NCBI GenBank assembly: GCA_028285545.1
Contig: JANQPA010000037.1
Location: 1 to 64,000 of the forward strand
Direction of reading: 5' to 3'
DNA length: 64,000 nucleotides
From: Saprospiraceae bacterium
GTDB lineage: Bacteria; Bacteroidota; Bacteroidia; Chitinophagales; Saprospiraceae
How positions within the stretch are numbered: position 1 is the first letter of the stretch; each line of letters opens with the position of its first letter. Position numbers and translations under genes: made by a program. The notes below the pieces were generated by a model, which saw only the letters and a list, made by a program, of their open reading frames with translations, did no database searches and was not told the DNA's origin. This document shows positions 35,113-43,198 of the stretch, one piece after another.

Positions 35113-35565
35113 ATGAGATATTCAACTATTATATTATCCCTGGTCATGCTATTGGGGATTTCGTCTTGTGGAGGTGATAAAACGCCCATGGTATCCGAAA
35201 GTTTAGGGATGGAGTATTGGGAAGTTAAAAATAAAATATTCGAAAACGCAAGCGGGGAAGGGGTAGAATGGCATGGAGAAGCAGTTGACCAATCCGCCAA
35301 ACCTGAGCTGGAAATGAGTAATGGAGGTACCTGTGGCCAGGATGATTGCGGTCAGGCAGTTTTGATTAAAAATAAGGCCGCATCGGATATAGAGATTATC
35401 TTACAGATTATCCACGGAATTAATGACATCTATCCATATTTTTCCCGTAAGGTTCTCATCCCCGCAGGGGAGGTCTTAAATGTAGGTTGTGCCCAGTTTT
35501 GTTACGGAGAAAAAACAATGAAGCTGAACTATAAAATAGTCGGTGCTGTGGCCATTTCAAAATAG
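35113..35565 (+). CDS. Small lipoprotein of unknown function
   Basis: This is a 150-residue protein with a lipoprotein signal (MRYSTIILSLVMLLGISSC, Cys19). The mature part contains two cysteine pairs (GGTCGQDDCGQ and VGCAQFCYG) that could form disulfides in the periplasm, and a beta-rich C-terminal half. I do not recognise the family. It is divergent from the kinase gene and 117 bases upstream of the DUF2911-TPR gene. Confidence 0.7.
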   Translation: MRYSTIILSLVMLLGISSCGGDKTPMVSESLGMEYWEVKNKIFENASGEGVEWHGEAVDQSAKPELEMSNGGTCGQDDCGQAVLIKNKAASDIEIILQIIHGINDIYPYFSRKVLIPAGEVLNVGCAQFCYGEKTMKLNYKIVGAVAISK

Positions 35566-35582
35566 TTTTTTGTTAAAAAACT
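35564..35582. terminator. AT-rich hairpin after the lipoprotein gene
   Basis: AGTTTTTT pairs with AAAAAACT around GTT and overlaps the stop codon. The stem is weak, but its position fits a terminator. Confidence 0.35.
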
Positions 35583-35682
35583 GTTTAAAATTGCCGTTCA
35601 TCACAAAAAATATCATCGGCCCCAAATAGATTTGCAGCAAAAATCAGATCGGATACTTTTGTTAAAAACAAAAAATGCACTT

Positions 35683-36798
35683 ATGAAAAGTTATCCGACT
35701 ATTATTAATTTTTTTCTAGCACTGATGGTATTTTGCGCATTTTCCATGACCGCGCAAGCACAAGTGAATACTCCTAGGGTAAGCCCTCCAGCACAACTGA
35801 AACAAACTATAGCCACAACTGACATCATTGTGGATTATTCTCGTCCGCAAGTAATAACTAATGGAAATGACCGTACAGGAAAAATTTGGGGACAACGAGT
35901 AGCATACGGCTTTCAAAAAATTAATTTTGCATCCCAAAATGAAATCCCCTGGAGAGCAGGTGCTAATGAAAATACGACCATCACTTTTTCAGAAGATGTA
36001 AAAGTAGGTGGGAAGCCAGTTAAGGCAGGGAAATATGGTTTTTTTATTGCTGTTAAAGAAAATAATGAAGCTACTATTATTTTATCCAACATAAATACAT
36101 CCTGGGGAAGTTTTTGGTATGATCAAAAAGAGGATGTGGCACGTGTAGAGGTAAAAACGGAAGACATCGGCTTCACAAATGTTTTGACTTTTGATTTTGT
36201 TGACCTGGGAAGTAATTATGGCACCTTAGCTTTGAGCTGGGAAAAGAAAAGGTTTCCAGTAAAAATTGAAGTAGATAACAAAGAGGCTGTAGCAGCAAAT
36301 TTGAGAGCCCAATTACTAGGACAAGGAGGTTTTGGTTGGCAAGGACCTTTCGGTGCTGCCCAATATTGTGCCCAAAACAACTTTAACCATGAAGAAGCTC
36401 TGGGCTGGATTGACCAGGCCATCCAACAGCAAAAAAATTATAATACCCTCTCCGTAAAATCCACTCTTTTGTACCAAATGGGAGAGCAAGACAAAGCATT
36501 CGAAGTAGCGGATGAATCTGCCACTGTAGCTAACATCAACCAATTAAATGCTCTTGGCTATCAAATGCTTCAGTTGAAACTCACTGACAAGGCCATTAAG
36601 TATTTTAAAATGAATGTGGAGAAAAACCCAGAAAATGCAAATGTTTATGACAGCTTAGGGGAAGCCTATTTCACCAAAGGTGATAAGGACAATGCCATAA
36701 AAAACTTTAAAAAATCTTTGTCTTTAAACCCACCCGCCAATGTCAAACAAAACTCATTGTCCTTCCTCAAAAGAATGGGCGTTGAATATAATAAATAG
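35683..36798 (+). CDS. DUF2911 domain and TPR repeat exported protein
   Basis: This is a 371-residue protein whose signal peptide (MKSYPTIINFFLALMVFCAFSMTAQAQ) justifies the ATG at 35683 and not the longer frame from 35632. A DUF2911 domain (DIIVDYSRPQV, IPWRAGANENTTITF, VKAGKYGFFI, GTLALSWEKKRFPV) covers about 35-200. Three to four TPR units then run to the end (NEEALGWIDQAI-like, DKAIKYFKMNVEKNPENANVYDSLGEAYFTKGD). TPRs suggest protein partners in the periplasm. It is a paralogue of the protein at 32014. Confidence 0.9.
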   Translation: MKSYPTIINFFLALMVFCAFSMTAQAQVNTPRVSPPAQLKQTIATTDIIVDYSRPQVITNGNDRTGKIWGQRVAYGFQKINFASQNEIPWRAGANENTTITFSEDVKVGGKPVKAGKYGFFIAVKENNEATIILSNINTSWGSFWYDQKEDVARVEVKTEDIGFTNVLTFDFVDLGSNYGTLALSWEKKRFPVKIEVDNKEAVAANLRAQLLGQGGFGWQGPFGAAQYCAQNNFNHEEALGWIDQAIQQQKNYNTLSVKSTLLYQMGEQDKAFEVADESATVANINQLNALGYQMLQLKLTDKAIKYFKMNVEKNPENANVYDSLGEAYFTKGDKDNAIKNFKKSLSLNPPANVKQNSLSFLKRMGVEYNK

Positions 36799-36863
36799 GG
36801 TCTAAACAATTAATCTTTTCTTTTAGATCGATTTAGATTTTTTCATATTACGATGGATTAATC

Positions 36864-36905
36864 AAAGGTAGAAGGATGGGTGAACCGTTCTTTCTACCTT
36901 ATTTC
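36864..36905 (+). terminator. Intrinsic terminator-like hairpin
   Basis: AAAGGTAGAA pairs with TTTCTACCTT around a 17-base loop, followed by ATTTCTTT. It separates the DUF2911-TPR gene from the propeller gene. Confidence 0.5.
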
Positions 36906-36920
36906 TTTAAAAATCAATAG

Positions 36921-38714
36921 ATGAAAATTCAAAATAAAGTTCACTGCCTTATTGTGCTTCTATTTTGTTGTTTGTGCTTAGGAACCAGCCTATATAGTCA
37001 GACTAAATCAGCCTCTCATTGGAAACCTGCCTACTGGAATCAGGGAGAGATCCTTTTTTATTCTTATTCTCTTTCCAAATCCGAATTGGGTGAATTATAC
37101 AGCTATAATTTAAAATCTGGTGAAGTAAAAACACTCCTTACTGCTAATTGCCATCTGTGGTTTCCTAGTTTTTATAAAAACGAAAAGATTACCTTTTCCT
37201 CTGACAGTTCTTTCCAGGAACGTTATGGTGGCAGCAATATTTATGTATTAGATCTGAAAACCAATAAGGTGGATGCCATTACACATTATAAGGATAGAAT
37301 GGCTGCTTGCTCTAGTTTTTCTCCTGATGGAAAAAAGATTGTTTTTATGGACCAAAAGGCTTGGGGAAAAGGAGATTGTGAAATAATGCTCTACGATGTT
37401 CAAACAAAAGAGACTACTAATATTAGCAATCATCCTTCCAGAGATGAAATTCCCAGTTGGTCACCCGATGGTAAAAATCTAATTTTTCATTCTAATAGGA
37501 CGGGGTCTAAGGAGATATTTATCTACAACCTAGCCAATAAAGAAATTAAACAACTGACCAATGACCCTTTATTTAATAATGAACAGGCCATTTGGTCACC
37601 TGATGGTACAAAAGTGGCTTATAATTCTGTTCTAAAAAAAGCTGGTTATAAGGGCAAAAGATTTCTAAAGATTCTTGACTTGGAAAGCCAAAAAATGATA
37701 AATAAAATACGCATTGATCAAAAGGGGAAGTGGATGCGGGAATTAACCTGGTCTCCTGATGGCCAAACGATGATCGGCTCATTGGGAGATAGCAATAATA
37801 GTGAAATTTGGACGCTGAATTTAAAAAATAAGAGGAAGACCAAAATGACCATCCCCGATATCGGAATCTCCTATCAGGCCGATTATGGCCCCGCTTTATC
37901 CCCCGACCAGAAAAAATTGGTTTATTACTCCTATCGAGGAGTGAATCTTCCCGAAATTTTTGTCTGGGACTTAAAGAAAAATAAGGAAACGAAATTAACC
38001 AGCCATCCTAATGCCTGGGATCTAAACCCCTTGTGGTATCCGGATGGAAATCACATTTATTTTTCTTCTACTTTAAAAGGCAGTATGGCTCTATATAAAA
38101 TGGAAGCAGACGGGCAAAATGTAGAACAGGTAAGTTTTCCCGAGGAAGGCGTTAACCATTCTGAGATTAGTTTTTCAAGGGATGGAAAGAAAATGTTGTA
38201 TGCTTCCTTTAATCCCAATGGAGCCTCCTTCATTTTAAGAGATTTAAACACCAATCAAGAGCAGGAAATTGTGAAATCAAAAAATGGAGAAATACTGGTC
38301 AAACCTGTATTACATCCTGATGGCACGGAATTAATATTTTTAAGAGCAGCAAAAAAGGATGAACCTTTTGACATTTTTTCTTTTGATATTGGAACAAAAG
38401 TTCGCAAAAATCTCAGCAAGTCCACAGAAAATGAACGTATGACCAAATGGTCAAAGGATGGTAAATTTATTTTGTTTAGTTCTGATGATGCCCAATCGTC
38501 TTATGATCTGTATAAAATGCCTCGTGGTGGTGGACAAAGGGTCCGTTTAACCAATTTCCCTGATCGCCAGGAACTAAATAGTTTTTTGTCAGAAAAGAGG
38601 CTTTTTTTTGATTGTGGATACTATGGAATCGATGAAAATAAGAATACCTATATCTACATTGCCAAAGAAGATGGAAGTACGCCTCGGCCCCTTACCAAGC
38701 CCGAAAATTACTAA
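36921..38714 (+). CDS. Exported TolB-like (PD40) beta-propeller protein
   Basis: This is a 597-residue protein with a signal peptide (VHCLIVLLFCCLCLGTSLYSQ). Nine or more WD40-like PD40 repeats of the type SPDGKKIVF, SWSPDGKNLIF, IWSPDGTKVAY and LHPDGTELIF form one or two beta-propellers. There is no protease or enzyme domain after them. Such proteins usually bind other envelope proteins, or are non-catalytic relatives of DPP-IV/tricorn propellers. It stands alone on the plus strand. Confidence 0.82.
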   Translation: MKIQNKVHCLIVLLFCCLCLGTSLYSQTKSASHWKPAYWNQGEILFYSYSLSKSELGELYSYNLKSGEVKTLLTANCHLWFPSFYKNEKITFSSDSSFQERYGGSNIYVLDLKTNKVDAITHYKDRMAACSSFSPDGKKIVFMDQKAWGKGDCEIMLYDVQTKETTNISNHPSRDEIPSWSPDGKNLIFHSNRTGSKEIFIYNLANKEIKQLTNDPLFNNEQAIWSPDGTKVAYNSVLKKAGYKGKRFLKILDLESQKMINKIRIDQKGKWMRELTWSPDGQTMIGSLGDSNNSEIWTLNLKNKRKTKMTIPDIGISYQADYGPALSPDQKKLVYYSYRGVNLPEIFVWDLKKNKETKLTSHPNAWDLNPLWYPDGNHIYFSSTLKGSMALYKMEADGQNVEQVSFPEEGVNHSEISFSRDGKKMLYASFNPNGASFILRDLNTNQEQEIVKSKNGEILVKPVLHPDGTELIFLRAAKKDEPFDIFSFDIGTKVRKNLSKSTENERMTKWSKDGKFILFSSDDAQSSYDLYKMPRGGGQRVRLTNFPDRQELNSFLSEKRLFFDCGYYGIDENKNTYIYIAKEDGSTPRPLTKPENY

Positions 38715-38769
38715 GAAAGGAGAAAAACTATTTGAGGTTGGAAAAGTAAACCTTTCAATTTTTCTTATT

Positions 38770-38863
38770 TTGTTATAAAACTGATTTGGACTTTATCCTT
38801 TGGGCTGCAAAAGTGTCTTTTAAGCCTGCATTTCAGCTATTTTTCGCTCCATCCGTACGGATG
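38770..38863 (+). promoter_or_regulatory. Possible promoter and palindromic site before the serine hydrolase gene
   Basis: TTG at 38770-38772 is followed after 21 bases by TATCCTTTG (38794-38802), close to the Bacteroidota TTG/TAnnTTTG promoter but with one extra base. CATCCGTACGGATG at 38850-38863 is a perfect 14-bp palindrome. The gene starts at 38983. Both are candidates only. Confidence 0.35.
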
Positions 38864-38982
38864 AAACTCAAAATGAGCTTTATTCAGTCTTAAAATCCAT
38901 CTTTTTCGTCCTCAAAAACAAAATCCAAACATGCTTTAAGTCAATCTCATATCAAAAGTCCTCATAACAAAATATTCAATCA

Positions 38983-40407
38983 ATGAAAAATTACATTTTT
39001 ACTTCGCTGGTTTGTGTCCTGCTCAGCAATTTTATTATTGCCCAGGAAACTTCTAATCTAAAGGATGCTTATCGATTGCTGGAAACTTGGTTAGATGCAC
39101 AAAAAGATTATGAAAAATTACCAGGAATAGCGGTAGGGATAGTAAAAGATCAGGATCTTCTCTGGGGGGCAGGCTTTGGTTATACTGATTTGGGCAATAA
39201 ACAACCAAGTCAAACAAATACGATCTATAGCATTTGCTCGATTTCTAAATTATTTACTTCCATTTCCATTATGCAGCTAAGGGATGCTGGTAAATTAAGT
39301 CTTGAGGATAAAATCTCAGATATATTACCCTGGTTCACCATTCAACAAAAGTATGAAGACAGCGGCCCGATAACCGTAAGATCCTTGCTTACCCATTCAG
39401 CGGGTTTACCTCGTCAATCTAATTATCCTTATTGGACAGGGCCTGACTTTAATTTTCCTAGTATTGAAGAAATAAAAGCTCAAATGAACGATTTAGAAAC
39501 GCTATACCCAGCCTCCACGTTTTTTCAATATTCCAATTTTGGAATGAGTATTTTGGGTGCGGTGGTTGCTGAATTGTCAGGAATGAGTTTTGAGGATTAT
39601 GTAAACAAAAATATTCTGGAAGTTTTGGATCTAAATGATACCAGACCCTCTATGCCCAAAGAACTACTTAAAGGACAATTGGCTACAGGTTATGGGGCAT
39701 TAGATAGAGTAGGGGGTCGTAAAGAATTGGATTTATTTTATACCAAAGGCGTTACTGCGGCAGCTGGTTTCACTTCTACAGTTGAAGATTTGGCCAAATT
39801 CGCTTCCTGGCAATTCCGATTACTGGAAAATGGAGGTGAAGAAATTCTCAAATCCAGTACCCTAAAAGAAATGCAAAGGGTGCACTGGATGGAACCTAAT
39901 TGGAAACTGGCCTGGGGACTGGGTTTCACGGTTCGCCAAAACAATGGTCAAACAGTGGTAGGGCATGGAGGTTCTTGCCCCGGATTTCGGACTCAATTAT
40001 CTTTGACACCAAAGAAAAAGATGGCCTACATCGTCATGGTAAATGCTGGTGGTGTGAATACAGGTCGTTTTATCGAAGGTATGTCATCAGTGATATCTAA
40101 AGCACTGGATGCTGATTATCAGGAAATACCTGATGGAATGAATCTGGAGGATTATGCTGGCACTTATAATGCACAACCTTGGTCAAGTGAAACGGTTATT
40201 TTACCCTGGTACGGTGATTTGGCAGTACTAAGGCTTCCTTCTTCCAACCCTTCTTCGTTTATGCTTCTTAAACATATTGAAGGGGATACCTTCCAAAGGA
40301 AAAGAAGTGATGGAGAATTGGGAGAAAAAGTCGTATTCGAAAGAGATGCCAATGGTAAGGTGACCAAGATGTGGCAACATCAGAATTATTCAGCAAAGCT
40401 TAAATAG
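38983..40407 (+). CDS. Secreted serine hydrolase, class C beta-lactamase family
   Basis: This is a 474-residue protein with a signal peptide ending near FIIAQ. The complete catalytic set is visible: SISK (Ser86, Lys89), YSN in FQYSNFGMS and HGG in VVGHGGSCPGF. A C-terminal domain of about 95 residues (YAGTYNAQPWSSETVILPW) follows. It is the third member of this family in the window and resembles the one at 25137 in layout. The gene ends with its TAG directly next to an 8-base repeat array. Substrate unknown. Confidence 0.88.
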   Translation: MKNYIFTSLVCVLLSNFIIAQETSNLKDAYRLLETWLDAQKDYEKLPGIAVGIVKDQDLLWGAGFGYTDLGNKQPSQTNTIYSICSISKLFTSISIMQLRDAGKLSLEDKISDILPWFTIQQKYEDSGPITVRSLLTHSAGLPRQSNYPYWTGPDFNFPSIEEIKAQMNDLETLYPASTFFQYSNFGMSILGAVVAELSGMSFEDYVNKNILEVLDLNDTRPSMPKELLKGQLATGYGALDRVGGRKELDLFYTKGVTAAAGFTSTVEDLAKFASWQFRLLENGGEEILKSSTLKEMQRVHWMEPNWKLAWGLGFTVRQNNGQTVVGHGGSCPGFRTQLSLTPKKKMAYIVMVNAGGVNTGRFIEGMSSVISKALDADYQEIPDGMNLEDYAGTYNAQPWSSETVILPWYGDLAVLRLPSSNPSSFMLLKHIEGDTFQRKRSDGELGEKVVFERDANGKVTKMWQHQNYSAKLK

Positions 40408-40480
40408 GGTATTGGGGTATTAGGATTTTGTAGATTCCCAATACCCCAATACCCCAATACCCCAATACCCCAATACCCTA
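40408..40480. repeat. 8-base tandem repeat, unit TACCCCAA, with inverted copy
   Basis: The right part (40437-40480) carries five TACCCCAA units. The left part (GGGTATTGGGGTATTAGG, from 40408) is their inverted copy, so the whole can fold as a hairpin. It fills the entire space between two convergent genes and touches both stop codons. It may serve as a bidirectional terminator. Confidence 0.85.
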
Positions 40481-41788
40481 GTTTCCCATAACAAAATCAA
40501 TGGCCAAATTACTATAGGTTTTTACACCGGTAATCAGAGCTTTATCATCGATGAAAAAATCTGGAGTATGGTGGGGAGCAGCCTGGCTAGGATCCATTCC
40601 TTTAGGCATACCACCTACAAATACGAAAAAGCTTGGGACTTCCAGGGCGAAATAGGAAAAATCTTCAGCTCCCGTTTTAGCTGGACTGAGTAAAACATTT
40701 TCTTTTCCTGCTGATTTATAAAGACTAGGAAGCATTTTTTGCGTCAATTCAGGATCATTAAAGGTGACGGGAACTCCAGGCTGAATGTCCACTTCAGCAA
40801 TAGCTCCCGAAGCTTCAGCGATATTGGTAGCGGTCCGTTCAATTTTTTCAAAAATATCTTTTTTCATTTCTTCATTGAGTGTCCGAATGGTCCCAATCAT
40901 TTCTACTTCTTCGGGAATGATATTATTTCTAACCCCACCTTGGATTCTGCCAACACTAATCACAGCGGCTTCCTTGGTAAGTTCCGTTTGCCTACTGATG
41001 ATGTGTTGCAGGCCCTGAATAATCTGAGCAGCTACTGTAATGGGGTCAACTCCTGACCATGGGGCCGAACCATGTGTTTGTTTACCTTTTACCTTAATAA
41101 TATATCTGTTGGCAGCGGCTAAGGCACCATTGGGTTTGTATCGTATTTTTCCAGCTTCAGTTTGAGAATTGATGTGTATGCCAAACATAGTTTGAATACC
41201 ATATTCTTTAAGAACACCTTCTTTAACCATTAACTTTGCCCCTCCTTCTTCTCCTGGAGGAGCCCCTTCTTCAGCTGGCTGAAAAACGAAAATAATGGTT
41301 CCTCTCAGTTCCTCTTTCATCCCGCTCAGCACTTCAGCTGCACCCATTAGCATGGCTACATGGGTGTCATGACCACAGGCGTGCATAACCCCTACATCAT
41401 TGCCTAAATAAGTAGTTTTAACAACTGATTTGTAGGGGACATCTACTCTTTCTACTACAGGCAAAGCATCCATATCTGCCCTTAGACCCACTACTGGTCC
41501 TGGCTGTCCGGTTTTTAGGATACCAAGAACTCCGGTTTTGGCCACTCCTGTTCTAACTTCTAATCCGAGGGATTTAAGATGCTTGGCAATGTATTCAGCG
41601 GTTTTAAATTCTCGGTTACTTAATTCAGGATTTTGATGAATGTGATGACGCCATTCGATGACCTTATTTTCTATTTCTTTGGCATGATTGGCTACATTTT
41701 CTGCCATTCCATTTTGGCCCTGCAGTTGGTTGGAAATAAAGAAAATGAGACACCCTAGAATCAAAACTATAGGTATTGGTAACTTCAT
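40478..41788 (-). CDS. Exported M20 family amidohydrolase/peptidase
   Basis: This is a 436-residue metallo-hydrolase with a signal peptide (MKLPIPIVLILGCLIFFISNQLQG). I start at the ATG at 41788 and not the TTG at 41803. The M20 (IAA-amino-acid hydrolase/hippuricase) pattern is clear: WRHHIHQNPELSNRE, GLRADMDALPV, HACGHDTHVAM and FQPAEEGAPPGEEGG, which provide the His, Asp and Glu metal ligands. It probably removes acyl groups from N-acyl amino acids or peptides in the periplasm. It converges with the serine hydrolase gene. Confidence 0.9.
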   Translation of the reverse strand: MKLPIPIVLILGCLIFFISNQLQGQNGMAENVANHAKEIENKVIEWRHHIHQNPELSNREFKTAEYIAKHLKSLGLEVRTGVAKTGVLGILKTGQPGPVVGLRADMDALPVVERVDVPYKSVVKTTYLGNDVGVMHACGHDTHVAMLMGAAEVLSGMKEELRGTIIFVFQPAEEGAPPGEEGGAKLMVKEGVLKEYGIQTMFGIHINSQTEAGKIRYKPNGALAAANRYIIKVKGKQTHGSAPWSGVDPITVAAQIIQGLQHIISRQTELTKEAAVISVGRIQGGVRNNIIPEEVEMIGTIRTLNEEMKKDIFEKIERTATNIAEASGAIAEVDIQPGVPVTFNDPELTQKMLPSLYKSAGKENVLLSPAKTGAEDFSYFALEVPSFFVFVGGMPKGMDPSQAAPHHTPDFFIDDKALITGVKTYSNLAIDFVMGN

Positions 41789-41832
41789 ATTTTTATTTTG
41801 CAAAAAAAAGAATATTAACTAATCCGATTAAA

Positions 41833-43017
41833 TTACCTTTTTTGTTTTGATTTTAAAAACTCGGAAGGAGTTTGTTGAGTAAACTGTTTAAAGGATCTGT
41901 TAAAGGTAGCTTTACTGTTGAATCCACTTTCAAAAGCAATTCCCAAGATGGATAAATGAGAAAAATTGGGGTCTCCCAATCTTTCTTTAACCGCCTGGAT
42001 TCGATAGGTGTTTATGAGTTCATTAAAATTTTTACCCACTTCTTTATTTATGATTCCTGAAATTTGGGCAGTAGAATAGCCGATCTGCCGCGCTAATTCC
42101 GGAAGACTAAGTTCAGGGTTTAAATAGGGTTTTTGTTTTTCCAGGTGCTCTAGAAGTATTTCTTTGATTTTGGTTTCTTCATTTGCCTCAGCATTAAAGT
42201 CTTCTTTTTGTGGCCTGGGATTAAATCGCAATTTATAAAATGCAGTTTGATCAATATTATACCCATTTATGCTTAAATAATAGATGATCAGCCCCCAAAG
42301 GAAAAAAGAGTACCACATATCCACATAAGATAAAGAATTGGGACTTGCCATATCCACGACTTTAAAAACAATCCAAATACTTTGCCCTAAAACCACGGCG
42401 TATAGAAAGTATTTTAGCCAGGAAAAAGAGATCTGGTCGGTTTTCGAAAAATGCTGAATGATATACTGACGGTAGGTTTGATATTCAAGGGCTGTTCGAA
42501 TAAAATAGTACAAGATGAACAAGTGGGAAAGGGTAAATAAAATGCTCCCGATGGGTTCTATGCCATCTGCTAAATTACCTTTTGTTCCAAAATGTAGTGG
42601 GAATTCCTGACCTTGCCACCAGTGAAGGAGGATCACGTCTACAAAGAATAAGATGAAATTGTATATTATCATGACAATTCCTGGTACAAAATGCCAAAAA
42701 TCTCTCTTTTTAAACTTAAACTGACTATTGGTCAAACTTCGAAAATAAAAATAAACGAAAGGCCCTATAAAAAACCAGTGATCAAATGGGAAATAAAACA
42801 TAAAAGTCGAATAGGCATCATGCGAATCATACCAACCTCCAAATCCCAACATCCATGAGGATACCCTTATGGCATAAATGATGATCAATCCTGCTAAGAA
42901 ACGATCGTGAATTTTTCCTTCCCGGATACCTCTCATCATGAGTAGAAAGAAAAACAAAACACCCTGTATGAAAAAGGGGAGTAATAAGCTACTATACCGG
43001 TTAAATTCGAATAACAT
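41833..43017 (-). CDS. Membrane-anchored AraC family regulator
   Basis: This is a 394-residue protein. Residues 1-260 hold about seven hydrophobic helices (LLLPFFIQGVLFFFLLMM, WFFIGPFVYFYF, VMIIYNFILFFV and others). Residues 290-390 are an AraC-type DNA-binding domain (LPELARQIGYSTAQISGIIN, ILGIAFESGFNSKATFNRSF, TPSEFLK). The domain order suggests direct signal transmission from the membrane to DNA, a layout common in Bacteroidota. It lies just upstream of the M20 gene on the same strand (44-base spacer) and may regulate it. Confidence 0.9.
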   Translation of the reverse strand: MLFEFNRYSSLLLPFFIQGVLFFFLLMMRGIREGKIHDRFLAGLIIIYAIRVSSWMLGFGGWYDSHDAYSTFMFYFPFDHWFFIGPFVYFYFRSLTNSQFKFKKRDFWHFVPGIVMIIYNFILFFVDVILLHWWQGQEFPLHFGTKGNLADGIEPIGSILFTLSHLFILYYFIRTALEYQTYRQYIIQHFSKTDQISFSWLKYFLYAVVLGQSIWIVFKVVDMASPNSLSYVDMWYSFFLWGLIIYYLSINGYNIDQTAFYKLRFNPRPQKEDFNAEANEETKIKEILLEHLEKQKPYLNPELSLPELARQIGYSTAQISGIINKEVGKNFNELINTYRIQAVKERLGDPNFSHLSILGIAFESGFNSKATFNRSFKQFTQQTPSEFLKSKQKR

Positions 43018-43198
43018 AAACAGTTCTTTTATCCTTCAAATAAGAGATTAATAACTAAATTATTCTGTTCTTAGGAAGCAAACCTGACGAATTCTTCATG
43101 GGATTTGAGCGGTATTATTTTATTATTTTAGCAAATACCCTATAAAACCCTACAGCTAAATAAATTTTTCATTCTAATTGTTCTATAAATTCGCTTGT

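Noticed and set aside
9805..40407. The three class C beta-lactamase-fold proteins as antibiotic resistance genes
   Set aside because: SxxK, YxN and HxG motifs define a broad hydrolase family; the sequences carry extra domains and lipoprotein anchors typical of peptidases or esterases.
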